Assembly (NCBI RefSeq): GCF_037023745.1
Contig: NZ_CP146101.1
Location: 6,464,001 to 6,528,000 of the forward strand
Length of the DNA: 64,000 nucleotides
Direction: 5' to 3'
Source of the DNA: Streptomyces sp. SCSIO 30461
GTDB taxonomy: Bacteria; Actinomycetota; Actinomycetes; Streptomycetales; Streptomycetaceae
Shown here: positions 27,491 through 36,767 of the stretch, one piece after another
How positions within the stretch are numbered: the first letter of the stretch is position 1
Layout: each line of letters begins with the position of its first letter
The notes under the pieces: generated by a model
Told to the model about the DNA's origin: nothing
The model's input: only the letters and a program-made list of their open reading frames with translations
Database searches by the model: none
Made by a program: the position numbers and the translations under genes

Positions 27491-28831
27491 TCAGGAGAGG
27501 GTGAGCGTGAGCACTCCGGAGTAGTCGCCCGGTGCGGTGAACGCCGGGACGTTCAGCGACAGCTTCGCGCCCGCGGTGAACTCACCGCCGGTGGCAGCGC
27601 CGTTGGGTGTGGACGCCAGCGTCGCGCCGGCCAGGCCGACGGCACCTCCGGAACCCGGGACACAGGTGCTCGGGCTGCCGGACTTGGTGGTGCAGGACGG
27701 CGTCCAGGAGAGCCGGCCCGCACCGATGGTGCCGGCGGGACCGGTGAAGTCGGTGACCTTGCCGGTCAGGGACCAGCCCGCGGGGCCGCCGCGGAAGTCC
27801 TTGACCGTCACCGCGTTCAGATCACCGGTGGCGTTGCCGCCCTGGCCGTAGTCGACCGAGGTGAGCTGGACGCTGTCGCCGGCCTGTGTCATCGACAGGG
27901 TTCCGGCCGCCACCGAGGCGCCGATCTTCTGCGAGTTCGCGGGGATCGGTGTGTTGTCGATGACGGTGTACGCGGCCGGGCCCGCGCCCTTGCTGGAGTC
28001 CCAGGCGCCGCCCTCGTACGCGACGATGCCCGTGGTGCCGAGCGTGCTCACCGTCAGCTGCCCGGAGAACGACCCGTTGGAGTCGGCGGTGACCGTCGTC
28101 TTGTCGGCGGTCTCGGCCGCCCCGGAACGCCCCGCCAGGGTCACGGTCGCGCCCGGCGTGAACTTGCTGCCGGTGACGGTGACCGCGTCGCCCGGATTAC
28201 CGGACGCGGTGCCGAGCTGGATGGCACGGTCGTTGGGGACGGTCTGCGGGCCGGCGACGATCGTCAGCGACACGGGCGCCGGCGGGTTCGTCACCGTGCA
28301 GGGGGTGTCCAGCTCCATGATGTAGCTGGTGTGGATGTTGTAGTCACCGGGCGAGAGGGTGATCGATCCGGCCGCGGTGACCGTGAACGTACCGGTCATC
28401 GAGAACGGCGGGAACGGCGCCTTCCCGGCCACCGGCGGATTCGACTTGGGTCCTGTGACGTTGATGCTGCCGGTCTGGGCACCGCCGAGGGTGGCCTTTC
28501 CGGTCGGCGTCATGATGTCGGCCGGGAGCGCGATGTCGACCGGGTTCCCCGCGGCCGGGCTGGTCACCTTGTAGGTGACGGTGACCGTGTCGCCGACCTT
28601 GGGCGTCGCGTTGTCGACGGTGATCTCGGCGGTCGTGGTGCCGTCGATCGGCGGGATGCCCGCGATCGGCGGCGGTACGCAGTGGGTCGGGAAGGAGACC
28701 GCCGCCATCGCGGCCTGGGCCTGCGCCTGCGCGCCGGGCGCGAGGACGGTGGCCCCGGACACGGCGAGGGCGGTCACTCCGAGAGTGGCTGCCCAGCGGC
28801 GTCTTCGGGTGGAGGAGCGAAGGGATGCCAT
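27491..28831 (-). CDS. Secreted Ig-like protein with WxL-like C-terminus
   Basis: A 446-residue exported protein. The N-terminus (RRRRWAATLGVTALAVSGATV ending APGAQAQAQA) is a signal peptide. The rest is beta-rich and Thr/Gly/Val-rich: an Ig-like unit (AEITVDNATPKVGDTVTVTY), a segment with one Cys pair, an IPT-like unit (GNPGDAVTVTGSKFTPGATVTL) and a C-terminal part ending GDYSGVLTLTLS, which resembles the end of WxL-type wall-binding domains. No LPXTG motif and no membrane anchor are seen. GGGGGAAGCCC precedes the ATG at 28831. With the DUF916-like gene downstream it looks like a reduced actinobacterial version of the WxL surface system of Firmicutes. Confidence 0.7.
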   Translation of the reverse strand: MASLRSSTRRRRWAATLGVTALAVSGATVLAPGAQAQAQAAMAAVSFPTHCVPPPIAGIPPIDGTTTAEITVDNATPKVGDTVTVTYKVTSPAAGNPVDIALPADIMTPTGKATLGGAQTGSINVTGPKSNPPVAGKAPFPPFSMTGTFTVTAAGSITLSPGDYNIHTSYIMELDTPCTVTNPPAPVSLTIVAGPQTVPNDRAIQLGTASGNPGDAVTVTGSKFTPGATVTLAGRSGAAETADKTTVTADSNGSFSGQLTVSTLGTTGIVAYEGGAWDSSKGAGPAAYTVIDNTPIPANSQKIGASVAAGTLSMTQAGDSVQLTSVDYGQGGNATGDLNAVTVKDFRGGPAGWSLTGKVTDFTGPAGTIGAGRLSWTPSCTTKSGSPSTCVPGSGGAVGLAGATLASTPNGAATGGEFTAGAKLSLNVPAFTAPGDYSGVLTLTLS

Positions 28832-29054
28832 GGGCTTCCCCCTTTCACTTCAGCGCACTTCAATCGGTGGCCGCCATTGACCGGTTGCAGCGAAAAGAAG
28901 TCAATGGAAGCGAAATGCACCGTCTGATGACCCATCAGATACTGTCAAGATCCCCGTTTCCGCAGCTCACAGCGGAGGCATGGACTCCGCGCCCCAAGGG
29001 CTGTCCCGGACGGAGCGCAAGGGCGGGCGATGCGCCGGCGCTTATGCTCGGCGC

Positions 29055-29414
29055 ATGACTGAGAGCACCGCACCCGAGGCACTGGACCCCGAGGACCGCA
29101 AGATCGTCACACTGGCGCGCAGCGCCCGCGCCCGCAACGGCGTCCCCGAGGGCGCGGCAGTCCGCGACGAGACCGGTCGCACATATGTCGCGGGCACCGT
29201 GGCCCTTGAGTCCCTACGGCTCAGCGCGCTCCGGACCGCGGTGGCGATGGCGGTGGCGAGCGGCGCGAAGTCCCTGGAGGCGGCGGCGGTCGTGGCCGAC
29301 TCGACCGTGCTCCCCGACGCCGACCTCGCCGCCGTCCGCGAGCTGGGCGGCCCTGGCACCCCGGTGCATCTGGCGGGGCCCGACGGCACGATCCGGGCCA
29401 CGCTGCCGGCGTAG
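29055..29414 (+). CDS. Cytidine deaminase-like protein without catalytic motifs
   Basis: A 119-residue protein (MTESTAPEALDPEDRKIVTL ... GAAVRDETGRTYVAGTVAL ... SGAKSLEAAAVVADS). The fold pattern is that of the small cytidine deaminases: the opening strands VRDETGRTYVAG correspond to those before the zinc site. However, the HAE/CAE motif expected after TYVAGTV is replaced by ALESLRLSALRTAV, and no PCxxC follows, so the zinc-dependent active site is absent. I recall that Streptomyces genomes annotate this conserved neighbour of era as cytidine deaminase. A structural or binding role is more likely than catalysis. The ATG at 29055 is the first that fits the family start. Confidence 0.75.
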   Translation: MTESTAPEALDPEDRKIVTLARSARARNGVPEGAAVRDETGRTYVAGTVALESLRLSALRTAVAMAVASGAKSLEAAAVVADSTVLPDADLAAVRELGGPGTPVHLAGPDGTIRATLPA

Positions 29415-29548
29415 GTCCTGTCCGGGCGACGCGTACCGCAGCCCGCGCGGTGAGCCGGGGGGACACCACGTGGCCCGCCTGCCCGCCGCGCGGGGCAGGC
29501 ACCCGGCATGCGGCTCCCCGCGAGGCGCGCTCAGCCCATGAGACGCGG

Positions 29549-29990
29549 TCAGCCCGTGAGGGGGAACATCGCGCCCCTGCGGCCCTCGGGGACTCCGGCC
29601 ACTCCAGCCTCGCCGCCGTGTCCCCCTCGGCGAGCGGCGTGTGCAGCACGATCGTCAGATCGGGCCTCGCCGGCACCTTCAGCTGGGTGGTCTCCAGGAA
29701 CAGCGGGCCCGCCAGCGGGTGCTCCATCTCCTTGCGCACCTGCCCACCGGGGGCGGTCGTGCCGCTCCCACAGCTCGGCGAACTCGTCACTCGCCCCCGC
29801 GCCGCCTCCACCGGGGTAGGGCATCCAGGTATCGATCAGCCACCGCATCCCCTCGCAGTTGGCGTGTCGCTCGGCCGGATCGACCTGTGGGGGCGGCGGG
29901 TTGGGGCACGCCGGCACATACAGACGCCGGCGCTCCGCACCACTCAGCCGCAGCACCCGGCCCACCGAGTCCAGCACCTGCGGGGAGACG
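29549..29990 (-). pseudogene. XRE/MmyB-type regulator, decayed by deletion and frameshifts
   Basis: From about 29985 leftward one frame reads SPQVLDSVGRVLRLSGAERR, RLYVPACPN and MRWLIDTWMPYP, the end of the helix-turn-helix region and start of the ligand-binding domain of MmyB-like regulators. It jumps directly to DEFAELWERHD, so the middle of the ligand-binding domain (about 90 residues) is deleted. After 29751 the family pattern continues in another frame (GGQVRKEMEHPLAG, TQLKVPARPDLTIVLHTP) and the natural end EGRRGAMFPLTG returns to the first frame. The N-terminal helix-turn-helix is missing beyond 29990, where the unrelated plus-strand fragment begins. Confidence 0.75.
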
Positions 29991-30072
29991 GGCCGTACTG
30001 GCGATCGACGCCGCGATCGTGGTGGCGGCAGCCCTGCTGACGGCGGTGGGCCTGCGCGAACGAAGGCGGTGA
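29991..30072 (+). pseudogene. C-terminal fragment of a membrane transporter
   Basis: The plus strand reads AVLAIDAAIVVAAALLTAVG then LRERRR and a TGA at 30070. This hydrophobic helix with a basic tail looks like the last transmembrane segment of an MFS drug exporter. MmyB-type regulators often lie divergently from such genes, so both remnants may derive from one deleted locus. Confidence 0.45.
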
Positions 30073-30083
30073 CGACCGCCCGT

Positions 30084-30449
30084 TCAGGGCCGGTCGAGCC
30101 GGAGCCGCTCGGCTTTCGGAAGACCGGCCACGACCAGGTCGTACGAGTCCTCGACGAGCTCCCGGACCATGCGGGCCGGGAGCTCCGACACGGTGACCGT
30201 GTTCCAGTGCCGCTTGTTCAGATGCCGGCCGGGCACGATCGCCGGATACTCGGCACGCAGTCGCACCGCGTCGTCCGGGTCGCACTTCAGCGACACCTTG
30301 AGCGGGGTGGACCCGAGGTCGCTGAGGGCGAACATCTTCCCGGCCACCTTGAAGACGGAGACGTCAGGCGTGAAGGGGAAGTCCTCCACCGCCGCGTTCT
30401 GCTCCAGGCAGAAGGCCCGAAGCCGCTCCGCGGTCATCCGGTCGGTCAT
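30084..30449 (-). CDS. MmcQ/YjbR family DNA-binding-like protein
   Basis: A 121-residue protein of the MmcQ/YjbR family (double-wing, CyaY-like fold). Visible family features are LRAFCLEQNAAVEDFPF, VFKVAGKMFAL, VSLKCDPDDAVRLR and the HLNKRHWNTVTV strand. The ATG at 30449 overlaps the stop of the CBS-domain membrane protein by four bases (ATGA), so the two are translationally coupled, as I recall for other Streptomyces. The biochemical function of the family is poorly defined; DNA binding has been proposed. Confidence 0.9.
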   Translation of the reverse strand: MTDRMTAERLRAFCLEQNAAVEDFPFTPDVSVFKVAGKMFALSDLGSTPLKVSLKCDPDDAVRLRAEYPAIVPGRHLNKRHWNTVTVSELPARMVRELVEDSYDLVVAGLPKAERLRLDRP

Positions 30450-31747
30450 GCGCCGTCTCCGGCCACCGGCTCCGCCGGTTCCGACGGCTCCACCAGCACG
30501 GTGACGATCCTGTTGCGCCGCCCGGCGGGCGACTCGGCCGTCAGCCGCAGGACGCGCCGGTCCGGAAGCTCCACCAGCGCGGTCGCCCCGGCGATCGGGA
30601 CCCGCCCGAGGGACTTGGCCAGCAGGCCGCCGACGGTCTCCACGTCCTCGTCGTCGAACTCGTCGAACCCGAACAGCTCGCCGAGGTCACCGATGTCGAG
30701 CCGGGCCGTCACCCGGTAACGGGAGTCCCCGAGCTTCTCGACGGGCGGCAGTTCACGGTCGTACTCGTCGGTGATCTCGCCGACGATCTCCTCCAGGATG
30801 TCCTCGATGGTGACGATCCCCGCCGTGCCGCCGTACTCGTCGATCACGACGGCCACGTGGTTGCGCTCCTGCTGCATCTCGCGCAGCAGATCACCGGCGT
30901 TCTTGGTGTCGGGCACGAAGGCCGCGGGCCGCATCGCCGTGGAGACCAGCTCTGCCTCGGAGTCGCGGTTGATGTGCGTCTTGCGGACCAGGTCCTTGAG
31001 ATAGACGATCCCGACGATGTCGTCCTCGTTCTCACCGGTCACCGGGATCCGGGAGAAGCCCGAACGCAGTGCCAGGGTCAGTGCCTGGCGGATGGTCTTG
31101 TAGCGCTCGATGCAGATCAGGTCGGTGCGCGGGACCATGACCTCGCGCACCAGTGTGTCGCCGAGCTCGAAGACGGAGTGCACCATCCTGCGCTCCTCGG
31201 CCTCGATCAGCGACTCCTGCTCGGCGAGGTCCACCATGGCGCGCAGTTCCGCCTCGCTCGCGAACGGGCCCTTGCGGAAGCCCTTGCCGGGAGTGAGGGC
31301 GTTACCGATGAGGATCAGCAGCTGCGGGATCGGGCCCATGACGCGAGCCAGCGGCAGCAGCACGTACGCGGCGGCGGTCGCCGTGTTCAGCGGGTGCTGG
31401 CGGCCGATGGTCCGTGGCGAGACGCCGACGGCGACATAGGAGACGAGCACCATGACGCCGATGGCAACGGCCAGCGCCTCCCAGGTCTCGGGGAACTCCT
31501 GGAGGCAGGCATAGGTGACCAGAGCCCCCGCCGCCATCTCGCAGGCCACCCGCACCAGCAGCGCGACGTTGAGATAGCGGGTGGGGTCGGACGCCACCTG
31601 GACCAGCTTGTCGGCACCGCGTCGGCCCGCGCGCCGCGCCTCGGCTGCGCGGAAGGCGGAGACCCTGGCGATGCCCGCCTCGGCGCAGGCGGCGAGCCAG
31701 GCGACGACGACGAGAAGGATCGCTCCTGCGATCAGCTGGGCACTCAT
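30446..31747 (-). CDS. CNNM/CorC family membrane protein (hemolysin-like) with CBS pair
   Basis: A 433-residue protein with a DUF21/CNNM membrane domain (helices at about 5-22, 58-80, 90-110 and 125-150), a pair of CBS domains at about 205-325 ([67 protein letters not shown]) and a C-terminal CorC/HlyC domain ([17 protein letters not shown]). Family members act in Mg2+ or Co2+ export or homeostasis; 'hemolysin' is a historical name. It lies downstream of ybeY, separated by a hairpin at 31812-31837, and is coupled to the MmcQ gene. Confidence 0.92.
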   Translation of the reverse strand: MSAQLIAGAILLVVVAWLAACAEAGIARVSAFRAAEARRAGRRGADKLVQVASDPTRYLNVALLVRVACEMAAGALVTYACLQEFPETWEALAVAIGVMVLVSYVAVGVSPRTIGRQHPLNTATAAAYVLLPLARVMGPIPQLLILIGNALTPGKGFRKGPFASEAELRAMVDLAEQESLIEAEERRMVHSVFELGDTLVREVMVPRTDLICIERYKTIRQALTLALRSGFSRIPVTGENEDDIVGIVYLKDLVRKTHINRDSEAELVSTAMRPAAFVPDTKNAGDLLREMQQERNHVAVVIDEYGGTAGIVTIEDILEEIVGEITDEYDRELPPVEKLGDSRYRVTARLDIGDLGELFGFDEFDDEDVETVGGLLAKSLGRVPIAGATALVELPDRRVLRLTAESPAGRRNRIVTVLVEPSEPAEPVAGDGA

Positions 31748-31811
31748 GAGATGGACCCGTCCGGTCGATGTGCGTGTACGCGGTGAGCGCTGACGTGGTG
31801 GACACGGCGAA

Positions 31812-31837
31812 CGGCGCCGCTCGTGCGAGCGGCGCCG
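31812..31837 (-). terminator. Hairpin between ybeY and the CBS-domain gene
   Basis: CGGCGCCGCTCG (31812-31823) pairs perfectly with CGAGCGGCGCCG (31826-31837) around a very short loop, 17 bases after the ybeY stop. It probably terminates or attenuates the phoH-ybeY transcript. Confidence 0.65.
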
Positions 31838-31853
31838 CCGTTGTGGCTCGGTC

Positions 31854-32351
31854 TCATGAGACGGTCGGTGCCGGGGAGGGGCCCGTCAGGCCCTTCTCCG
31901 CACGCCAGCCGTCGACGATCGCCGCCTGCAGGCCGAACATCTCGGCGCGCTCGTCCGGCTCCTCGTGGTCGTAGCCGAGGAGATGCAGCACTCCGTGGAC
32001 GGTGAGGAGCTGGAGCTCCTCGTCCATGGAGTGCTGCGTCGGAGCTTCCTCGCCCTGCTTCAGGGCGACCTCCGGGCAGAGCACGATGTCGCCGAGCAGC
32101 CCCTGCGGGGGCTCGTCGGAGTCCTTCGCCGGCGGACGCAGCTCGTCCATCGGGAACGACATGACATCCGTCGGCCCCGGCAGGTCCATCCACTGGATGT
32201 GGAGCTGCTCCATGGCCTCGGCGTCCACGACGATCACCGAGAGTTCGGAGAGCGGGTGGATACGCATCCGTGCCAAGGCGTAGCGGGCGATGTCGAGGAT
32301 CGCCGCTTCGTCGACCTCTGTGCCGGACTCGTTGTTGACGTCGATCGACAT
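31854..32351 (-). CDS. ybeY: Endoribonuclease YbeY (rRNA maturation)
   Basis: Zinc-dependent endoribonuclease that matures the 3' end of 16S rRNA and acts in 70S quality control. The 165-residue product contains the metal motif [16 protein letters not shown] with H119, H123 and H129 as ligands, plus the upstream [10 protein letters not shown] block. The ATG at 32351 gives the expected family start ([10 protein letters not shown]). It begins 13 bases after the phoH stop, the usual phoH-ybeY pairing. Confidence 0.95.
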   Translation of the reverse strand: MSIDVNNESGTEVDEAAILDIARYALARMRIHPLSELSVIVVDAEAMEQLHIQWMDLPGPTDVMSFPMDELRPPAKDSDEPPQGLLGDIVLCPEVALKQGEEAPTQHSMDEELQLLTVHGVLHLLGYDHEEPDERAEMFGLQAAIVDGWRAEKGLTGPSPAPTVS

Positions 32352-32364
32352 GGTGCTGATCGGT

Positions 32365-33468
32365 TCACTTCCCGTGGGAGCCGCTGGTGCCGTGAGCGGC
32401 GCTCTTGCCATGCGGGGCGTGCTGGGCCCCGTCACGGCTGTCGTACCGCTCGTACGCGTCGACGATACGGCCGACGAGCTTGTGCCGGACGACATCCTGC
32501 GACGTCAGCATGGAGAAGTGCACATCGGGGACCCCGTCCAGGATCTCCCGGACCTGGCGCAGACCGCTCTTGGTCCCGCCGGGCAGGTCGACCTGGGTGA
32601 TGTCACCGGTGATGACGATCTTCGAATCGAAGCCCAGACGGGTCAGGAACATCTTCATCTGCTCGGGGCTCGTGTTCTGGGCCTCGTCCAGGATGATGAA
32701 GGCGTCATTGAGCGTCCGGCCGCGCATATAAGCCAGGGGCGCGACCTCGATCGTGCCCGCGGCCATCAGGCGCGGGATGGAGTCGGGGTCGATCATGTCG
32801 TGCAGCGCGTCGTACAGCGGGCGCAGATACGGGTCGATCTTCTCGTAGAGCGTGCCGGGCAGGAAGCCGAGCCGCTCCCCCGCCTCCACCGCGGGCCGGG
32901 TCAGGATGATCCGGTTGACCTGCTTGGATTGGAGCGCCTGGACCGCCTTGGCCATGGCCAGATAGGTCTTGCCGGTGCCCGCAGGACCGATACCGAAGAC
33001 GACGGTGTGCTTGTCGATGGCGTCGACATAGCGCTTCTGGTTGAGGGTCTTGGGGCGGATGGTGCGCCCGCGGCTGGAAAGGATGTTCTGTGTGAGCACC
33101 TCGGCCGGGGTCTCATCCGGTCCATCACCGTTCTCGCTCGCCCTGAGCATGGCGATCGAGCGTTCCACCGCGTCCTCCGTCATCGGCTGCCCGGTGCGGA
33201 GCACCAGCATCATCTCGTCGAACAGGCGCTGGATCAGAGCGACTTCACGCTCGTCACCCACCGCACTGACTTCGTTCCCCCGGACATGGATGTCGGCCCC
33301 CGGGAAGGCCCTCTCGATCACGCGCAGCAGGGCGTCACCCGAACCGAGAACCGTCACCATCGGATGCTTCGCAGGGACGGTGAACTGGGCTCGTGCCTGC
33401 CCCGCAGGATTCCCCTCGGGGCGCTCGGGCCGCCGGGGGGTGCTCTGGGTTGTGGGTGTCTGAGTCAT
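32365..33468 (-). CDS. phoH: PhoH-like ATPase
   Basis: A 367-residue cytoplasmic ATPase of the PhoH family, linked to RNA metabolism and phosphate stress. An N-terminal low-complexity stretch (Thr, Pro, Arg, Gln) is followed by a small KH-like region and the ATPase with Walker [14 protein letters not shown] (around 161-168), [18 protein letters not shown], Walker [16 protein letters not shown] and the sensor segment [14 protein letters not shown]. The C-terminus is a His/Gly/Ser-rich tail ([20 protein letters not shown]), not needed in most homologs. The ATG at 33468 is supported by the family start. It leads the phoH-ybeY unit. Confidence 0.93.
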   Translation of the reverse strand: MTQTPTTQSTPRRPERPEGNPAGQARAQFTVPAKHPMVTVLGSGDALLRVIERAFPGADIHVRGNEVSAVGDEREVALIQRLFDEMMLVLRTGQPMTEDAVERSIAMLRASENGDGPDETPAEVLTQNILSSRGRTIRPKTLNQKRYVDAIDKHTVVFGIGPAGTGKTYLAMAKAVQALQSKQVNRIILTRPAVEAGERLGFLPGTLYEKIDPYLRPLYDALHDMIDPDSIPRLMAAGTIEVAPLAYMRGRTLNDAFIILDEAQNTSPEQMKMFLTRLGFDSKIVITGDITQVDLPGGTKSGLRQVREILDGVPDVHFSMLTSQDVVRHKLVGRIVDAYERYDSRDGAQHAPHGKSAAHGTSGSHGK

Positions 33469-33648
33469 GGGCCGGCTCTGTGGCCTGCGCATACCTCCCG
33501 GTGCAGGGTTCTCGCTGCTCGACAACCTCTCGGATACAAGCGTACGACCCCGCGCTGACACTGCCGAAGCGTTTTTCACCCGGGCCCCACGGGGAACGCG
33601 CGGACCTCGGACCCTTTCGTACGGATCAAGCCGAGAGCAGCGGGAACC

Positions 33649-34878
33649 TCACGGCGAACGGCGGAAGCCGATCGTGGGCACCGCCCGCGCCCGTGGCCAG
33701 GGGCGGGAGGCTCGGGGCAGCAGCCGGTCGAGCTGCCTGCCGAGGAAGGCGTAGCGAGTCAGCGCCTCCGGGGCCTGCCCCACCCAGCCCTGTACACGTT
33801 GCCACCAGGCGGCGAGCTCGGACCAGCCGGGTGCGGACAGTGACCCGCCGAACTCCTGGACCGACAGCGCGGCGGTCAATCCGGCGAAGGCCAGCCGGTC
33901 GGCGAGCGGCCAGCCGGCCAGGGTGCCGGTGACGAACCCGGCCACGAAGACATCGCCCGCGCCCGTCGGGTCCAGCGCCTCGACCTCGATCGCCGGGACC
34001 TCCGCGGTCTCCCCCGAGCCCCCGTCGACGGCCACGGCACCGTCGGCACCGAGGGTGACCACGGCGACCGGCACCTTGTCGGCGAGCGCGCGGGCCGCGG
34101 CACGCGGGCAGTCGGTGCGGGTGTAGCGCATCGCCTCCTCGGCGTTGGGCAGGAACGCCTCGCACCGGTCGAGACCTGGGAGTGCCGACAGCTCCCAGCG
34201 GCCGGTCTCGTCCCAGCCGACGTCGGCGAAGATCCGGGCGCCACGGGCGGCGGCATCGGCGATCCAGCCCTCCGGGCGGCCCGGCACAAGGGAGGCGACG
34301 GCGGCTCGCGCCCGTGGTGGCACCGAGTGGGCGGGCGGAAACCCCTGGCCAGGGGGCACGCCATCCGCCCCGTCCGCACCGTCATCGCCGCTGCCGCTGC
34401 CGTCGCCGTCGCCGTCGCCGCACGACGGTGCCTCGTGGCCGTGCGAGATCATCGTCCGCTCACCCTCGTATGCCATGGAGACGGTGACCGGGGAGTGCCA
34501 GCCGGGGATGGTGCGTGACATCGACAGGTCGATGCCCTCACCCTGTTCGAGCGCGTCCCAGCAGTAGTCGCCGTAGTGGTCGTCGCCGAAGGCCGCCGCG
34601 AGCGAGGTACGCAGCCCGAGACGGGCGAGTGCGGTGGCCATGTTGGCGACGCCGCCGGGACTCGACCCCATGCCCCGGGCCCAGGACTCGGTGCCCCGGA
34701 CGGGGGCACTGTCCAGGCCGGTGAAGATGATGTCCAGGAAGACCGTGCCGGTCAGGAACACATCGCAGCCGGGATCGTCGTCCGCGCGCAGGTGTCGCAG
34801 CGGGTCGACCTGCTCCTCCAACGGGAGCGCGGCGGTGGCGTGTTGCAGATGCTGCAGGTCTCCGTCGGGCGTGATCAC
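33649..34878 (-). CDS. PfkB family carbohydrate kinase
   Basis: A 409-residue sugar or nucleoside kinase of the ribokinase family. The GTG at 34878 has GGGAGG four bases upstream. Features: N-terminal DVFLTGTVFLDIIFTGLDS, the Gly-rich substrate loop GGVANMATALARLGL, and the catalytic segment DPTGAGDVFVAGFVTGTLAG with the GAGD anion hole and base. An insert of about 45 residues in the middle is acidic low complexity (GDGDGDGSGSGDDGADGADG), encoded by a short GCCGTC-type repeat near 34380-34425, and makes the protein about 80 residues longer than usual. The substrate cannot be told from sequence alone. Confidence 0.88.
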   Translation of the reverse strand: MITPDGDLQHLQHATAALPLEEQVDPLRHLRADDDPGCDVFLTGTVFLDIIFTGLDSAPVRGTESWARGMGSSPGGVANMATALARLGLRTSLAAAFGDDHYGDYCWDALEQGEGIDLSMSRTIPGWHSPVTVSMAYEGERTMISHGHEAPSCGDGDGDGSGSGDDGADGADGVPPGQGFPPAHSVPPRARAAVASLVPGRPEGWIADAAARGARIFADVGWDETGRWELSALPGLDRCEAFLPNAEEAMRYTRTDCPRAAARALADKVPVAVVTLGADGAVAVDGGSGETAEVPAIEVEALDPTGAGDVFVAGFVTGTLAGWPLADRLAFAGLTAALSVQEFGGSLSAPGWSELAAWWQRVQGWVGQAPEALTRYAFLGRQLDRLLPRASRPWPRARAVPTIGFRRSP

Positions 34879-35164
34879 GGCGCCTCCCGGTGGTGCGGTG
34901 CACGGCGGTACGGCCGAGTGCGGGGGATCTGCGGGATTCTGCCCAGTGTGCCCGATCAAGGCCCCAGACGGGGCGACCGGAGCGCTCGTCTACCCCAGAG
35001 ATTCCCGCACAAACCAAATGTGTCCCGCTTCACACCATCGCACCTTCTCCGAGCCCCGGCGCACTTGATACAAATTGCCCCGCTGCCCCACGTTCCTGTG
35101 CAACACCGGGCGCCTCCCCCTTCTTTGACCCCTTGCTTCGCCCTGCCCTGTTCCGGGAACGCCC

Positions 35165-36667
35165 ATGTCTTCGCGCCCGCGCGCCGCGTGGCCCCTGGTC
35201 GCCGTGTTCAACGCCGGCTACCTCGCCTCGTACCTCCTTCCGACCGTCGTCGGACGCCTGTCCTCCGGCCTCGGCCTCAGTCCTGCCGAGGCCGGTCTCG
35301 TGGGATCGACGCTGCTGCTCCATTCGGCCGTCGCCGGATTCGTGCTGGCGTCCCGCGTCGACCGCCACGGGCAGCGGCGGCCGGCCCGGCTGGGGCTGCT
35401 GCTGGCCTTCGGCGGCTTCGGCGCCGCCGCTCTCACCTCGTATGTCCCGCTGGTGATCGCGGGTGCTGCCATCGGCGGCCTCGGCTCGGGAACGGCGACT
35501 GCGGTGGCCGCAGCGGGCATCGCCGCACAGCGCGATCCGCACCGTGTCTCCTCACTCGGGCTGCTGTCCGTTTCGGCGACCGCGGGGGCTCTCTATCTCA
35601 CGATTCCGCGGCTCGGCGGCGGCCATGCGCTGCCGTTCGCCGCGCTGGCCCTGGTGGCGGTGCTGGTGTGGCCGGCGACCGGACGGCTGCCGGGGGCCGG
35701 GACCGCGGCGGCGCCGGAGGACGCCACCACGGTCCCCTTCAGCTCGCGGACCCTGCTGCCGCGCCGCCGCTCCGGCCTGGTGCTCGCCGGCGCGATGCTC
35801 TTCTGGTCCATGGCCCAGAACGCCCTGTGGGGCGTCAGCGGCAGGATCGGCACCACCCAGGCCGGGCTGAGCGAGGTCACCGCGGGCGCCGTCTTCGCGG
35901 TGGCCCTGGGCGCGGGCCTGGTGGGCGTCATCGGCGCCGGTGCGGTCGGCTCCCGGCTAGGCCGGGCGATACCGATCGGCGCCGGCACGGCGCTGATCGG
36001 CGGCTGCGTCGTGGTGAGTTCGTCGGCCAAGGGCCTGCTGGGCTTCGCCACCGGCGAGGTGCTGTGGAATTTCTTCTACCCGGTGGTCCTCTCCTATCTG
36101 CTCGGCCTCGCCGCCTCGCTCGACCCGCGCGGCCGGTGGGCGGTCCTGGTGGGCGCCGCGTCGTCGCTGGGCGTGGCCTGCGGCCCGATGACCGGCAGCC
36201 TGCTGTCGGAACGGGCCGGATACCCGGTGATGGGCCTGGTGCTGTGCGCGGTGCTGCTACTGGTGGCGGTCCCGATGTCGGCCGTGGCCCTGCACACCTC
36301 CGGCCGCCCCCTGCCGCTCAGGGCCAGGTTCACGCCGTCCGCCGTCGGCGAGGCCGTCTCCACCAGGACGCTTCCCGCGGGCGCCGACGTTCCCTCGTGC
36401 TCGGCCGCCCGTGCCTCGCGACCCGCGCGCGTTCGCCTCTTCGGCGCCCGCGCCCCCTTTCGGCTCTCCGGCCCACGTGCCCGGGGAAGCCGGAACAGCG
36501 CCCCCGCCGCACGACCGCTCATCCGCCGCCGCGCCGGCGCCCCAGCGGGCACCCATCTCCTTGCGATCGGCGCGCACGACCAGCCGGTCACCGAGATCCC
36601 GGCACCGGTGGAGGCCAGGCGCCGCCTGCTCGTCCGGGACAGGTCGTCCAAGGTCCTCGCCTCCTGA
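35165..36667 (+). CDS. MFS transporter with an unusual C-terminal tail
   Basis: A 500-residue major facilitator. About 12 hydrophobic segments occupy residues 8-390, with the loop 2-3 signature as ASRVDRHGQRRPAR. The helices are Ala/Gly-rich as in CynX/NimT-like or YbfB-like transporters. After the last helix (VLLLVAVPMSAVAL) about 115 residues of Arg/Ala/Pro-rich, non-hydrophobic sequence follow, without family resemblance; the reading may have run past an ancestral stop through a frameshift. A perfect hairpin terminator lies 30 bases after the stop. The substrate is unknown. The divergent neighbour is the PfkB kinase; 286 bases separate them. Confidence 0.82.
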   Translation: MSSRPRAAWPLVAVFNAGYLASYLLPTVVGRLSSGLGLSPAEAGLVGSTLLLHSAVAGFVLASRVDRHGQRRPARLGLLLAFGGFGAAALTSYVPLVIAGAAIGGLGSGTATAVAAAGIAAQRDPHRVSSLGLLSVSATAGALYLTIPRLGGGHALPFAALALVAVLVWPATGRLPGAGTAAAPEDATTVPFSSRTLLPRRRSGLVLAGAMLFWSMAQNALWGVSGRIGTTQAGLSEVTAGAVFAVALGAGLVGVIGAGAVGSRLGRAIPIGAGTALIGGCVVVSSSAKGLLGFATGEVLWNFFYPVVLSYLLGLAASLDPRGRWAVLVGAASSLGVACGPMTGSLLSERAGYPVMGLVLCAVLLLVAVPMSAVALHTSGRPLPLRARFTPSAVGEAVSTRTLPAGADVPSCSAARASRPARVRLFGARAPFRLSGPRARGSRNSAPAARPLIRRRAGAPAGTHLLAIGAHDQPVTEIPAPVEARRRLLVRDRSSKVLAS

Positions 36668-36696
36668 TCCGTCGAGGCTCGGGGAGCGCTGGAACG

Positions 36697-36729
36697 GAGC
36701 CCGGGACCTGGAGGGGAGGTCCCGGGCTC
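36697..36729 (+). terminator. Perfect hairpin terminator after the MFS gene
   Basis: GAGCCCGGGACCT (36697-36709) pairs with AGGTCCCGGGCTC (36717-36729) around a 7-base loop, 30 bases past the MFS stop. Confidence 0.75.
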
Positions 36730-36767
36730 ACATGTGAGGCCAGGTCGACTGGCCGCGCGTAGCTGTG

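Noticed and set aside
34380..34425. GCCGTC-type repeat as a separate repeat element
   Set aside because: It encodes the acidic Asp/Gly insert of the PfkB kinase in frame; noted there instead.
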